Shown here: piece by piece, positions 43,283 through 51,480 of the stretch
Numbering within the stretch: position 1 is the stretch's first letter
Layout of the letters: every line of letters begins with the position of its first letter
Source: JABMRP01 sp964444795
GTDB taxonomy: Bacteria; Planctomycetota; Planctomycetia; Pirellulales; Thermoguttaceae
Reading direction: 5' to 3'
NCBI GenBank assembly: GCA_964444795.1
Contig: CAYUIQ010000005.1
Coordinates: 1-64,000 of the forward strand
Length of the DNA: 64,000 bases
Program-made: the position numbers and the translations under genes
Notes under the pieces: model-generated
What the model was told of the DNA's origin: nothing
The model's input: only the letters and a program-made list of their open reading frames with translations
Database searches by the model: none

Positions 43283-44386
43283 TCAGACGTATTCCCAATC
43301 TTTCAGCCACTGGTAATGGAAGGGCAGCTTGGCCCAGGCTTCGTCCATGGCCTTGTCCAGTTCGGCCTTTTCCTCGACGTCCAGCTCGCGGCGTTCCATG
43401 ACGGCCAGGGCGACGTTGTCGACCTGCTGCGGCGAGATCAGGCCCGGGATCGGGGCCGTGATGGCCGGGTTGCAGAGGATGTAGCGCAGCGCCAGCCGGG
43501 CGATCTTGTTGTCTTCCTCAAAGGTCGGGCTATCCGGCGAGCTGTCGCCCTGGAACATCGAGTTGCTGGCAAACGGCTTGATGCCGAACCAGCCGACGTC
43601 GTGCTTCTTCATCGTGGCCCAAAGTCCGCTGTCGTCGGTCACGACTTTTGTCTTGGCCGTGTAGGGGGTGCAGACGACGTCCATCACGTCGGGATAGGTT
43701 TCAATCATCCGCTTGATGTGCGGCCGGTCGTGTGACGAGATGCCCACAAAGCGAGCCCGGCCCGTCTTTCGGGCCCACTCCAAAGCCTCCATGACGACTT
43801 CCATCTCGGCGTCGCTATGACGGCTGCTCTGCTCGTGGCAGGTGATTCGCCAGACGTCGGCGTAATCGATGCCGCCGTCCTTAAGTCCCCAGTCCATGCT
43901 CTCCTGGAGCTTGGCCAGCGTGCGATATTGCGGACGGCGTACTTCGATCTGCTCCCAGGAGCAGGCCATGTACATCTGGTCGCGACGGCCCTTGAGGGCC
44001 TTGGAGTAGGCTTTCACTTCCTGGATACAACAGGCGTCGACCCAGTTGATACCCCGTTCGAGACATCGGGTGACCGTGTCGCGCCGGTTGTGGTCGAACC
44101 CGGATTCCTTGTCCGTGTCGATCCAGCCGCCTTTGCGTTCGGTGCCGAGCACCCGGTCGATCCGTTTCCAATGGCCACCCAGGGCGATGGCCGAGACCAT
44201 GAAGTTCGTTCGGCCGCAACGGCGGTATTCCATGTCGGCGCTATAGCTGACGATCTTATCCGCTTCTTTCTTGTCGGCCTCGCCGGCGCGAATAGTTTTC
44301 GTGGCGGTGAGCCCGGCCGCCAGGGCGGTGGCGGCCAGCGAACCGTCTCGAACGAACTGACGTCGGGTAATTTCGTGATCCGCCAT
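43283..44386 (-). CDS. Tat-exported aldo/keto reductase-fold protein
   Basis: A 367-aa AKR-family TIM barrel exported by Tat: RRQFVRDGSLAATALAAGLT is a twin-arginine signal. Core AKR features are RRCGRTNFMVSAIALGG, GINWVDACC and RFVGISSHDRPHIKRMIE. The catalytic tetrad appears altered: the usual Tyr in DTA--YG is not found (DACCIQEVK), the Lys site reads QMYMACSW, and the His site reads WRITCHEQ. It may therefore bind rather than reduce, or use a different mechanism. Many planctomycete genomes encode such exported AKR proteins of unknown use. The start ATG at 44386 sits inside a longer frame that lacks a Tat motif. Confidence 0.82.
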   Translation of the reverse strand: MADHEITRRQFVRDGSLAATALAAGLTATKTIRAGEADKKEADKIVSYSADMEYRRCGRTNFMVSAIALGGHWKRIDRVLGTERKGGWIDTDKESGFDHNRRDTVTRCLERGINWVDACCIQEVKAYSKALKGRRDQMYMACSWEQIEVRRPQYRTLAKLQESMDWGLKDGGIDYADVWRITCHEQSSRHSDAEMEVVMEALEWARKTGRARFVGISSHDRPHIKRMIETYPDVMDVVCTPYTAKTKVVTDDSGLWATMKKHDVGWFGIKPFASNSMFQGDSSPDSPTFEEDNKIARLALRYILCNPAITAPIPGLISPQQVDNVALAVMERRELDVEEKAELDKAMDEAWAKLPFHYQWLKDWEYV

Positions 44387-44724
44387 GGAAGCATTCTCCG
44401 TTGATTTCAGAATGGCACAGTGTATCGAGGCCAATAACCATGATAAAGTGCAACAGGCTGGCAGTAAAGAGTCATGGGCTTCTATAGATGGGACGGGGCA
44501 AGATTCGGGAGAATTCAGCGAATTACTAGACAACCTCCCCGTTATGCATGGCTGAATCCCCGCGAATTCAGTCACATGACCGGGAAGAAGATAAATTCTT
44601 GGCTCTTGTATTTGCAATGCGGCCGCCCGCCTGCTAGGCTGAGGCAGTCATATCTGGGGGTCGCCATTGGACAACTTGGCCTATTCATTCGATTGAGCGT
44701 TCCCGACGGAAAGGGAGGAGCACG
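44387..44724. other. Divergent intergenic region before the MoxR cluster
   Basis: About 340 bases between the Tat AKR gene and moxR. It is AT-richer than its surroundings, with CGAATT repeated near 44520 and 44560. No RNA gene, repeat element or strong promoter was found, though promoters in both directions are expected. Confidence 0.4.
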
Positions 44725-45795
44725 ATGTTGGAAGATCAGGATACGGCATCTGAAGAGGTTTTGGAGGAAATCGGTCCGGGGGACATCGACACGGGGGATA
44801 CTGGCGCGATGGCGACCGCCGAGCGTCGCGTGGAGATGTTTGCCGATCGGGTGCGAACCATCCGCGACAGTCTGCACGAGGTGGTCGTCGGCCAGGACGA
44901 CGTGATCGATCAACTGCTCGTCTGCGCTTTGACCGGTTCACACGCCTTGCTGGTCGGTGTGCCCGGGCTGGCCAAGACACTGATGGTCAAGGCCTTGGCG
45001 GCGGCGTTCCGTTGGAAGTTTTCGCGGATCCAGTTCACCCCCGACCTGATGCCGGCCGACGTGACCGGTTATGAACTCCTGGGCCGAAGCGAGGACTCCC
45101 AGGGTCCCGAGATGGTCTTCCGCCGGGGGCCCGTGTTTGCCAATCTGGTGCTGGCCGACGAGATCAACCGTGCGGCGCCGAAGACGCAATCGGCCCTGTT
45201 GGAGGCGATGGCCGAATTTCACGTCACCGTCGGCGGCACGACCTACGACTTGGAGGCGCCGTTCCTCGTGGCGGCCACGCAAAACCCGATCGAGCAGGAG
45301 GGCACGTATCCGCTGCCCGAGGCCCAGTTGGACCGTTTCATGATGGAAATCCGCATCGGCTATCCGTCGCCGGAGCAAGAAGAAGAAATCGTGATGAAAA
45401 CGACCGGCGGCATTCCGCCGTTGCCCGATGCGGCATTGGATCGGCAAGAGTTTCTCGAACTTCGCGATCTGGTGTTGGCCGTTCCCGTGGCCCACAACGT
45501 GGCCTCCTATGCCGTGGGGCTTTGCGGCGCCAGCCGGCCCGACGATCCCCGGGCGACGGACAAGGTTCGCGATTACGTTGCCTGGGGTGCGGGACCGCGC
45601 GGTTCGCAAAATCTGGTGCTGGCGGCCAAGGCCCGGGCGTTGCTCCAGGGGCGGCACGCACCGATCGCCGAGGATGTACGGGCGGTGGCCGTTCCCATTC
45701 TCCGGCATCGCGTGATGGTCAACCATCGGGCGGTGGGTGATTCGGTTACCTCGGAAGAGATCATTCGGCAATTGCTTGAAGAAGTGGCGGTATGA
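44725..45795 (+). CDS. MoxR-family AAA ATPase
   Basis: A 356-aa cytosolic AAA chaperone that works with VWA-domain partners. An acidic N-terminal extension (EEVLEEIGPGDIDTGD) precedes the AAA core: Walker A GVPGLAKTLM, Walker B LVLADEINRAAPKTQSALLEA, and sensor ATQNPIEQEGTYPLPEAQLD. The MoxR lid region HRVMVNHRAVGDSVTSEEII closes it. It is the first gene of a long same-strand cluster; its stop overlaps the start of the DUF58 gene by 4 bases (ATGA). Start supported by GGGAGGAG. Confidence 0.95.
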   Translation: MLEDQDTASEEVLEEIGPGDIDTGDTGAMATAERRVEMFADRVRTIRDSLHEVVVGQDDVIDQLLVCALTGSHALLVGVPGLAKTLMVKALAAAFRWKFSRIQFTPDLMPADVTGYELLGRSEDSQGPEMVFRRGPVFANLVLADEINRAAPKTQSALLEAMAEFHVTVGGTTYDLEAPFLVAATQNPIEQEGTYPLPEAQLDRFMMEIRIGYPSPEQEEEIVMKTTGGIPPLPDAALDRQEFLELRDLVLAVPVAHNVASYAVGLCGASRPDDPRATDKVRDYVAWGAGPRGSQNLVLAAKARALLQGRHAPIAEDVRAVAVPILRHRVMVNHRAVGDSVTSEEIIRQLLEEVAV

Positions 45796-46703
45796 GCACG
45801 CAAGCGAAGAGCCGATTTCTGGACCTGCGTGCGCTGGCCGCGGTGGAACACACGCGTTTCACCACGCGCCATCGCATCGAAGGGGCCTACAGCGGCCGCC
45901 ATCAATCTCGCCAGCAGGGCGGGGCCGGCGAGTTCGTCGATTTTCGCGAGTACTCCGGCAGCGAAGACCTGCGCCGGCTCGATTGGAAAGTCTACGCACG
46001 CACCGGCAAGGCCTTCATCCGCCTGCACCAGGAAGAGACCAATCTGCTGTGTACCGTGGCCATCGATGCCAGCGGCTCGATGCGCTTCGGCGCCCGCGGC
46101 CGCCGCGACGCGACCGGCTCGAAATTGGAGTACGCCCAGTACCTGGCCACGGCCTTGAGCCACGTGATTACTTTGGGCCAGGATCAAGTCGGGTTGGCCG
46201 TGCTGGACGGCGAGTTGCGCGCCTGGCTTCCGCCGGGGGGAACGCCGTCGCACGTGCTGCGTTTGCAGGAGACGGTCGAGAATCTCCGGACCCGGCCCTC
46301 GCGGGAAATGGGTCCGCCGCTGCGCGATCTGTTCGAGCGGAGCAGCCGGCGGGGAGTGCTCCTGTTGCTCAGCGACTTCCTTATGGACGATCTCCAGGAC
46401 GTGCTGGCCGGGCTGCGGATGTTTCGGCATCGCAATTGGGAAGTCGTGTTGTTGCATCTGGTCCACCCCGACGAAGAGCGGTTACCCGATGGTTCGGCGT
46501 ACCGTTTTGAAGGCATGGAAGACGACGGCCAGGTGATGTGTTCGCCGGCGGAAATCCGCTCGGCGTATCGGCGTCGGTTTGCGGCCCACGTGGCCGGCGT
46601 ACGCCAGTTCGCGCTGGCCGGCGGTTGCGATTACCGCCACGTATCGACGGCCGTTCCCTACATGCAAACCCTGGGAGGATTTTTGGTGGAACGGTCGGGA
46701 TGA
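45792..46703 (+). CDS. DUF58/VWA-like protein partnering MoxR
   Basis: A 303-aa protein of the DUF58 family, usual partner of MoxR. Visible are RHRIEGAYSGRHQSRQQGGAGEFVDFREY, shortened here to its core AYSGRHQSRQQGGAG, then DLRRLDWKVYARTGKAFIRL and a partial MIDAS-type motif in VAIDASGSMRF. No transmembrane helix is seen. It overlaps moxR by 4 bases and precedes a BatA-like gene after a hairpin repeat. Confidence 0.9.
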   Translation: MSTQAKSRFLDLRALAAVEHTRFTTRHRIEGAYSGRHQSRQQGGAGEFVDFREYSGSEDLRRLDWKVYARTGKAFIRLHQEETNLLCTVAIDASGSMRFGARGRRDATGSKLEYAQYLATALSHVITLGQDQVGLAVLDGELRAWLPPGGTPSHVLRLQETVENLRTRPSREMGPPLRDLFERSSRRGVLLLLSDFLMDDLQDVLAGLRMFRHRNWEVVLLHLVHPDEERLPDGSAYRFEGMEDDGQVMCSPAEIRSAYRRRFAAHVAGVRQFALAGGCDYRHVSTAVPYMQTLGGFLVERSG

Positions 46704-46707
46704 AGTT

Positions 46708-46785
46708 GTACGATGGCCCTCCGAGGCTGTCGCCGTTGCCTCCGAGAGCGCGCAGCTTCCCGACGGCCTCGGAGGGCCATCGTAC
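46708..46785. repeat. Long palindromic intergenic repeat
   Basis: GTACGATGGCCCTCCGAGGC (46708-46727) is the exact reverse complement of 46766-46785, with a 38-base loop. It splits the DUF58 and BatA-like genes of an otherwise compact cluster and may reduce read-through or stabilise mRNA ends. Confidence 0.8.
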
Positions 46786-46836
46786 GCGTTCTGAGAGAAT
46801 GCCTAGTACCCCGTAGTTGAACTCGCAAGAATATCG

Positions 46837-48960
46837 ATGCCATTCGTTCACCCTTGGGCAATTTGGATGGGAGTGGCCGCGGCGGCGGTGCCGGTGGCGG
46901 TCCATTTTCTCACGCGACCGCGCCCGGTCCCCGTGCCGCTGTCGACGTTGCGCTTCGTGCGCGAGGCGATCCGTCAGCGGCGCGCCCGGCATCGCCTGCG
47001 CGATTTCCTGGTGCTGCTGCTGCGTACGCTGGCCGTGTTGCTGTTGGCCGCGGCGGTGGCCCGGCCTCAATGGGGGCAGCAACCGCTGGTCGGCGAAGAC
47101 CAGGAGGGCGAGGCGGTGCGCGTGGTGATCGTCGACGTGAGCCAGAGCATGGCGGCCATTGAGGGGAACACCCGCGCGATCGACATTGCCCGAAGCAAGG
47201 CGGCCCGATTTCTCAAGGGTCGCCCCGGACTGAAGACCAACCTGATTCTGGCCGGGGCCGTTGCCGAACCCGTCTTCGAGGGGCCCTCGACTAATTTCGA
47301 CGCCCTGCGCGACGCCCTGGAGCACTGCGAAGTGCTGCCGCAAGCGGTGGACGTCGAGGCGGCGCTGGCCATGGCTCGCGAAATGCTCATGTCGATTCCC
47401 GATGACGATCTCCGGCGGCGCGAGTTGATCGTGGTGAGCGATTTCCAGCGATCCAACTGGACTCGTGCTCGCTTCGATGCCACCTGGCCTCGCCAGACCC
47501 AAGTGCAGTTCGAGCCGGTCGCCACGGGGCGCCCGCCGTCCAATCTGGCGGTCCTTGGCGCCGTCTGTTACACCTCGGCCGGCGAGCGGCAAGATGGACA
47601 ATTGCGAATCCGGGTAGGAAACTTCTCGTCCACGCCCCGCGAGGTGACCGTCGAAGCGACCCTGGGCGAGGCCACCTATCGGCTCGCGGGGACCTGCCCC
47701 TCGGGCGAAACGATCCTGCTGACGCGAAACGTCCCGCTGGAGCAACTCGGCTGGCAGACCGGTACGGCCCAATTGGTCGGTGTCGAGGACGCGCTCGCGG
47801 CCGACGATAGCCGGCCCTTGGTCGCGCAAGTGCGTCCTAAACCGGTTTTCGCGTTGATCACGCGTCAGCAAGCCGGGCAGCGAGGATCTTCGAGCCATCA
47901 TCTGGAGATGGCCCTGGTTCCCGACGGGGCGTTGGGCGAAAAGGCCTCGGTCGATCTGAGACGAATCGACCCGCGCGACCTCGATCCGCACGAACTGGCA
48001 CCGGCGGACCTGATCGTGCTGGACCACCCGGGCAAGCTCACGGCGGATTCGATCACGCTGCTGGCCGGTGCGCTGTCGCACGGGCGGCCGATGCTCTACG
48101 TGGCGGCCGAGCCGATCGACGCGACCAACCTGGACCGGCTGGCCGAAGCCGCCGAGTCGTTGGGCAGCGGGCTGACGATGCCCGTCCGGTTCGTTCCGCC
48201 GGCCGCGGGCCAGACGCGACGCAATCTGTTCATCAACTCGCCACAGCCGGCCGACGGCCCGCTGGCCGCGTGGGGAGAATCTTTTTCCGCGCTGGTGGGC
48301 CCCTTGCGTTTCTTCGGCGGCTTGGATTCCCACCCGGCGCCCAATGGTTTGGCCGGCGACGTGCTGGCCACGTACAACGACGGAACCGCGTGTCTCGTGT
48401 TGGCCCTCTCGCCGACCGGTTCGCTCGCCGTACTCAACGCCGATCTGGAAGCGTCCAATCTGCGCTGGTCCAAGGCGATGCCCCTGTTGATGGAAACGCT
48501 GGTCGAGGAGATGCTCGATCGGGGTGACGCGGAGCGATGGTTCGAGTCGGGGCGCCCGCGCGACGTGTATCTGCCCGACGAGATCGACTCGGTCCGCGGG
48601 CTTCGCATTGTCGGCCCAGCGGGCGAGGAGAATATCGACGCCAAGTACGGAAAGCTCGAAACCCGAGGCTCTCGCGTTGCCTGGTCTTGGCCCACGCCGG
48701 CCGAGCCCGGGGTCTACCGGATCGCCGCCCAGCGGTCGACCGTCTTTGCCGCGGCGGTAAACCGTCCGGCCGAGGAGAGCGACCTGCAGCGGATGCCCGA
48801 GGAGACGCTCACCGATCGGCAGACCGGCGAGTTGGACGTCTACTACCGCGACGAAGAAGGGGAAGGAGACGGGCACGACGATTTCTGGACATGGCTGGCC
48901 GCCGCCTGTGCGGTCTGCGTGATGGGCGAGATTGTCGCTCTGTTGGGATTTCGGACCTAA
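46837..48960 (+). CDS. BatA/VWA membrane protein
   Basis: A 707-aa inner-membrane protein of the BatA type. The N-terminus has the BatA opening WAIWMGVAAAAVPVAVHFLT and a second helix (LVLLLRTLAVLLLAAAVARP). A VWA domain follows with the MIDAS motif in IVDVSQSMAAIEG. The middle is a periplasmic beta-rich region (about 250-600) and the last helix is FWTWLAAACAVCVMGEIVAL. It probably forms a membrane complex with the next VWA protein, activated by MoxR/DUF58. Start ATG at 46837 follows a weak RBS. Confidence 0.88.
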   Translation: MPFVHPWAIWMGVAAAAVPVAVHFLTRPRPVPVPLSTLRFVREAIRQRRARHRLRDFLVLLLRTLAVLLLAAAVARPQWGQQPLVGEDQEGEAVRVVIVDVSQSMAAIEGNTRAIDIARSKAARFLKGRPGLKTNLILAGAVAEPVFEGPSTNFDALRDALEHCEVLPQAVDVEAALAMAREMLMSIPDDDLRRRELIVVSDFQRSNWTRARFDATWPRQTQVQFEPVATGRPPSNLAVLGAVCYTSAGERQDGQLRIRVGNFSSTPREVTVEATLGEATYRLAGTCPSGETILLTRNVPLEQLGWQTGTAQLVGVEDALAADDSRPLVAQVRPKPVFALITRQQAGQRGSSSHHLEMALVPDGALGEKASVDLRRIDPRDLDPHELAPADLIVLDHPGKLTADSITLLAGALSHGRPMLYVAAEPIDATNLDRLAEAAESLGSGLTMPVRFVPPAAGQTRRNLFINSPQPADGPLAAWGESFSALVGPLRFFGGLDSHPAPNGLAGDVLATYNDGTACLVLALSPTGSLAVLNADLEASNLRWSKAMPLLMETLVEEMLDRGDAERWFESGRPRDVYLPDEIDSVRGLRIVGPAGEENIDAKYGKLETRGSRVAWSWPTPAEPGVYRIAAQRSTVFAAAVNRPAEESDLQRMPEETLTDRQTGELDVYYRDEEGEGDGHDDFWTWLAAACAVCVMGEIVALLGFRT

Positions 48961-48975
48961 CCACCACCAATACCC

Positions 48976-51276
48976 ATGACACATCTCGAACTCGAACCGT
49001 TCATCCCGATCGCCTTGTGGCTGCCGCTGGCCGCGCTGACGGTGGGGTTGCTCGTCTGGTATGCGGTGGCCTCTCGCCATCGCGTGCCGCGGCGTCGCTG
49101 GTGGGCGCTGATGGTTCTGATGACCGTTGCGGCCGTGACGCCGCTGGCCATTCTCTTGAACCCCACGTGGCTGCAGCGCATCGCCCCGCCGGGTGGAAAG
49201 CCGTTGCTGACGATCCTCGTCGACCGCTCGATCAGCATGGGCACGCCCGACGGCGAATCCGGGAGCACCCGTCTGAGCGAGGCCCGTGTACTGGCGGCGG
49301 AAATCGCCGAACAATTGGCCGACCGATACGAGGTCCGCCTGCGAGAGTTTGCCCTGACGTCGTCGGCCATTTCGCCGGAACAACTGGCCCTTCTGGAAGC
49401 CGACGGACAAGCCAGCGACGTGGCCGAGGTGATCCGGCAGGCGTTGGACGAAGACCGTCCGCAGGGTCAGGCTCTGCTGCTGCTGAGCGACGGCATTCAC
49501 AACGCCGGCGGAGGACGCCGATCACTGGAGCAAGCCGTAGCCAAGGCCAAGGCCAGCGCCGCGCCCGTTTACGTCAAGACGCTGGGCAAGGATATCGATC
49601 TTCGCGATCTGGACGTCCGCCTCCAACGCAGCGAGGAGTTGGCCTTTACCGGGCAGGAAGTTTCGGTCGTCGTCACGCTCGACCAGAAAGGGCCCGCCGC
49701 GGCGAAAACGCACCTGGTGCTGAAGCTCGACGATAAAGTCCTTCAGGAGCGCGACGTTCGGTTGTCGCCGGGTAGCCAGACCGAAGAGGTTTTCAAAGTC
49801 TCCCAACCGGCCAACGGCGTGTATCGTTACACCGTCGAGGCCGATGCCCTGCCCGACGAAATCGTCGACGTCAATAACTCGGCCACGATGCTATTGCGGG
49901 TGATCGACGATCCGGTGGGCGTGTTGCTGCTGGAAGGGAAGCCCTATTGGGATACAAAGTTTCTCATTCGCACCCTGGCCGCCGATCCCTCGATCAATCT
50001 GAAGACGGTGGTCCGCATGGCCGAGGGACGGCTGCTCCAGCGCACCATCACCAGCGAGCCGGCCGATTCGGCGGAGGCCAGTGCGACAGAGGCTTCTTCC
50101 GGCGATGATTCCGAAAAGGAAGCGCCACCGGTGCGGCGCAACGAACAGTGGACCGTGCTGGCCGATGCCGGCGCCATTCTCGCCGATCCCGAGACGCTTG
50201 CTTCCTCTCAGATCGTCATCCTGGGGCGCGGCGCCGAAGTGTTTCTGACCGACGAGAGCGTGCGGCAACTGGACCGGTGGTTGCGTGAGCAGGACGGTGC
50301 CCTGGTCTGTTTTCGCGGCCAGCCCCAATCGCAGATCAACGAGCGGCTCGGTGCGTTGATGCCCGTGCGCTGGACCGCCGGGCGGGAAACGCGTTTTCGC
50401 GTCAAGCTGTCGGAATCGGGGCGCGATTTGCGGTGGATCCCCACGACCGCCGGCCGAGACGACGTGTTGGCCGGGTTGCCCTCGCTGACCACGATGACCC
50501 AGACCCGGCGCAAACCGTCGGCCCAGATGCTCGCCGCCACCACCGGGTCATCCGCCGCCGAGGTGCCCGTCATCGCCCACCAGCAGGTCGGCATGGGCCG
50601 GGTCGTGGTGGTCGAGGGCGCCGGCATGTGGCGGTGGGACTTCCTGCCGCCCCAATACAAAGAACACGACGCGATCTACGGCCAATTGTGGCAAAGTCTG
50701 ATCCACTGGCTCGTTGCCGGCGTGCAGTTACGCCCGTCGCAACGGCTGGCCCTGTCGACCGATCGGGTGACTTTCAGCACCACCGAGGAGGCGTCGGCCA
50801 CGCTGCTGTTGAGTCAGGCCCAACTGGCCGAGGAGGTTCCCCGGATCGAGTTGACCGGCGGCACGTTGGAGGAGCCCCGAGTCTGTACTGCGGAGCCGTC
50901 GGGCAGTTCGCCGAGCCATTTCCAGGTGGTCTTCGGCACCTTGCCGGAAGGCCGGTATCGGGCGCGTGTCGTCGGGGCGGCCGACGACGAGACATCGGCC
51001 CGAACCGCCTTCGATGTACGAGATAGTCTTGTCGAGAGACGCGACGTGCGTACACGGCCGAATCTGATGGCCCACGTGGCCACCCAGAGCGGCGGAACGG
51101 TCCTGGAGGCGGACGCCCCGGCGGCACTGGCCGAGCAGTTCGAACAGCATCTGGCCCAAACGCGCCCCGAACGCATTCGCCGCGCCAGCGCCTGGGATCG
51201 CTGGTGGATCCTGCTAGCGGCGATGGCCCTGTGGGCCGCGTCCTGGAGCCTCCGCCGCCGCTCGGGGCTCGTTTGA
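48976..51276 (+). CDS. VWA-domain membrane protein (glutamine amidotransferase-like)
   Basis: A 766-aa inner-membrane protein. Two N-terminal helices (about 9-30 and 38-60) are followed by a VWA domain with MIDAS motif DRSISMGTPDGES. The middle has immunoglobulin-like strands and a class I glutamine-amidotransferase-like region (GVLLLEGKPYWDTKFLIRTL), as in related planctomycete proteins; a catalytic Cys is not evident. One C-terminal helix ends the protein (WWILLAAMALWAASWSLRRR). It is 15 bases after the BatA-like gene. Its stop codon lies inside a TTGACA promoter element for the next gene. Confidence 0.85.
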   Translation: MTHLELEPFIPIALWLPLAALTVGLLVWYAVASRHRVPRRRWWALMVLMTVAAVTPLAILLNPTWLQRIAPPGGKPLLTILVDRSISMGTPDGESGSTRLSEARVLAAEIAEQLADRYEVRLREFALTSSAISPEQLALLEADGQASDVAEVIRQALDEDRPQGQALLLLSDGIHNAGGGRRSLEQAVAKAKASAAPVYVKTLGKDIDLRDLDVRLQRSEELAFTGQEVSVVVTLDQKGPAAAKTHLVLKLDDKVLQERDVRLSPGSQTEEVFKVSQPANGVYRYTVEADALPDEIVDVNNSATMLLRVIDDPVGVLLLEGKPYWDTKFLIRTLAADPSINLKTVVRMAEGRLLQRTITSEPADSAEASATEASSGDDSEKEAPPVRRNEQWTVLADAGAILADPETLASSQIVILGRGAEVFLTDESVRQLDRWLREQDGALVCFRGQPQSQINERLGALMPVRWTAGRETRFRVKLSESGRDLRWIPTTAGRDDVLAGLPSLTTMTQTRRKPSAQMLAATTGSSAAEVPVIAHQQVGMGRVVVVEGAGMWRWDFLPPQYKEHDAIYGQLWQSLIHWLVAGVQLRPSQRLALSTDRVTFSTTEEASATLLLSQAQLAEEVPRIELTGGTLEEPRVCTAEPSGSSPSHFQVVFGTLPEGRYRARVVGAADDETSARTAFDVRDSLVERRDVRTRPNLMAHVATQSGGTVLEADAPAALAEQFEQHLAQTRPERIRRASAWDRWWILLAAMALWAASWSLRRRSGLV

Positions 51277-51299
51277 CAAATCGAAAATCGTGATACAAT
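51273..51299 (+). promoter_or_regulatory. Possible internal promoter of the MoxR cluster
   Basis: A perfect TTGACA (51273-51278) and TACAAT (51294-51299), 15 bases apart, a shorter spacing than ideal. The element overlaps the stop codon of the VWA gene and would drive the coiled-coil gene downstream. Confidence 0.4.
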
Positions 51300-51346
51300 A
51301 CGTTTGGACTGAGATCGTGCAAGAACATGGATGTCGGACATGCTTC

Positions 51347-51435
51347 GGGTGCCTGGGGTCGAGATGCGAGGAACGAGCATCAAGCCCCCAGATGGCAACG
51401 AACTGGGGGCTCGCTGCGCTCGACCCCAGGCACCC
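51347..51435. repeat. Dispersed palindromic repeat, complete copy
   Basis: Outer 17-base arms GGGTGCCTGGGGTCGAG (51347-51363) and its exact reverse complement (51419-51435). Inner arms are AGCCCCCAG/CTGGGGGCT (51383-51391/51403-51411). The right half (33 bases) recurs identically at 6-38. A 33-base exact repeat at another intergenic site shows that it is a repeat family. Confidence 0.85.
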
Positions 51436-51480
51436 CTCCGGAAACCTCCAACATCGGACAGAGAACACAGGAGGCTGATC

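Noticed and set aside
46381..49500. A 1039-codon minus-strand open frame opposite the DUF58, BatA and VWA genes
   Set aside because: Composition is Arg/Gly/His-rich shadow coding from GC-rich codons; the plus-strand genes have clear domains.
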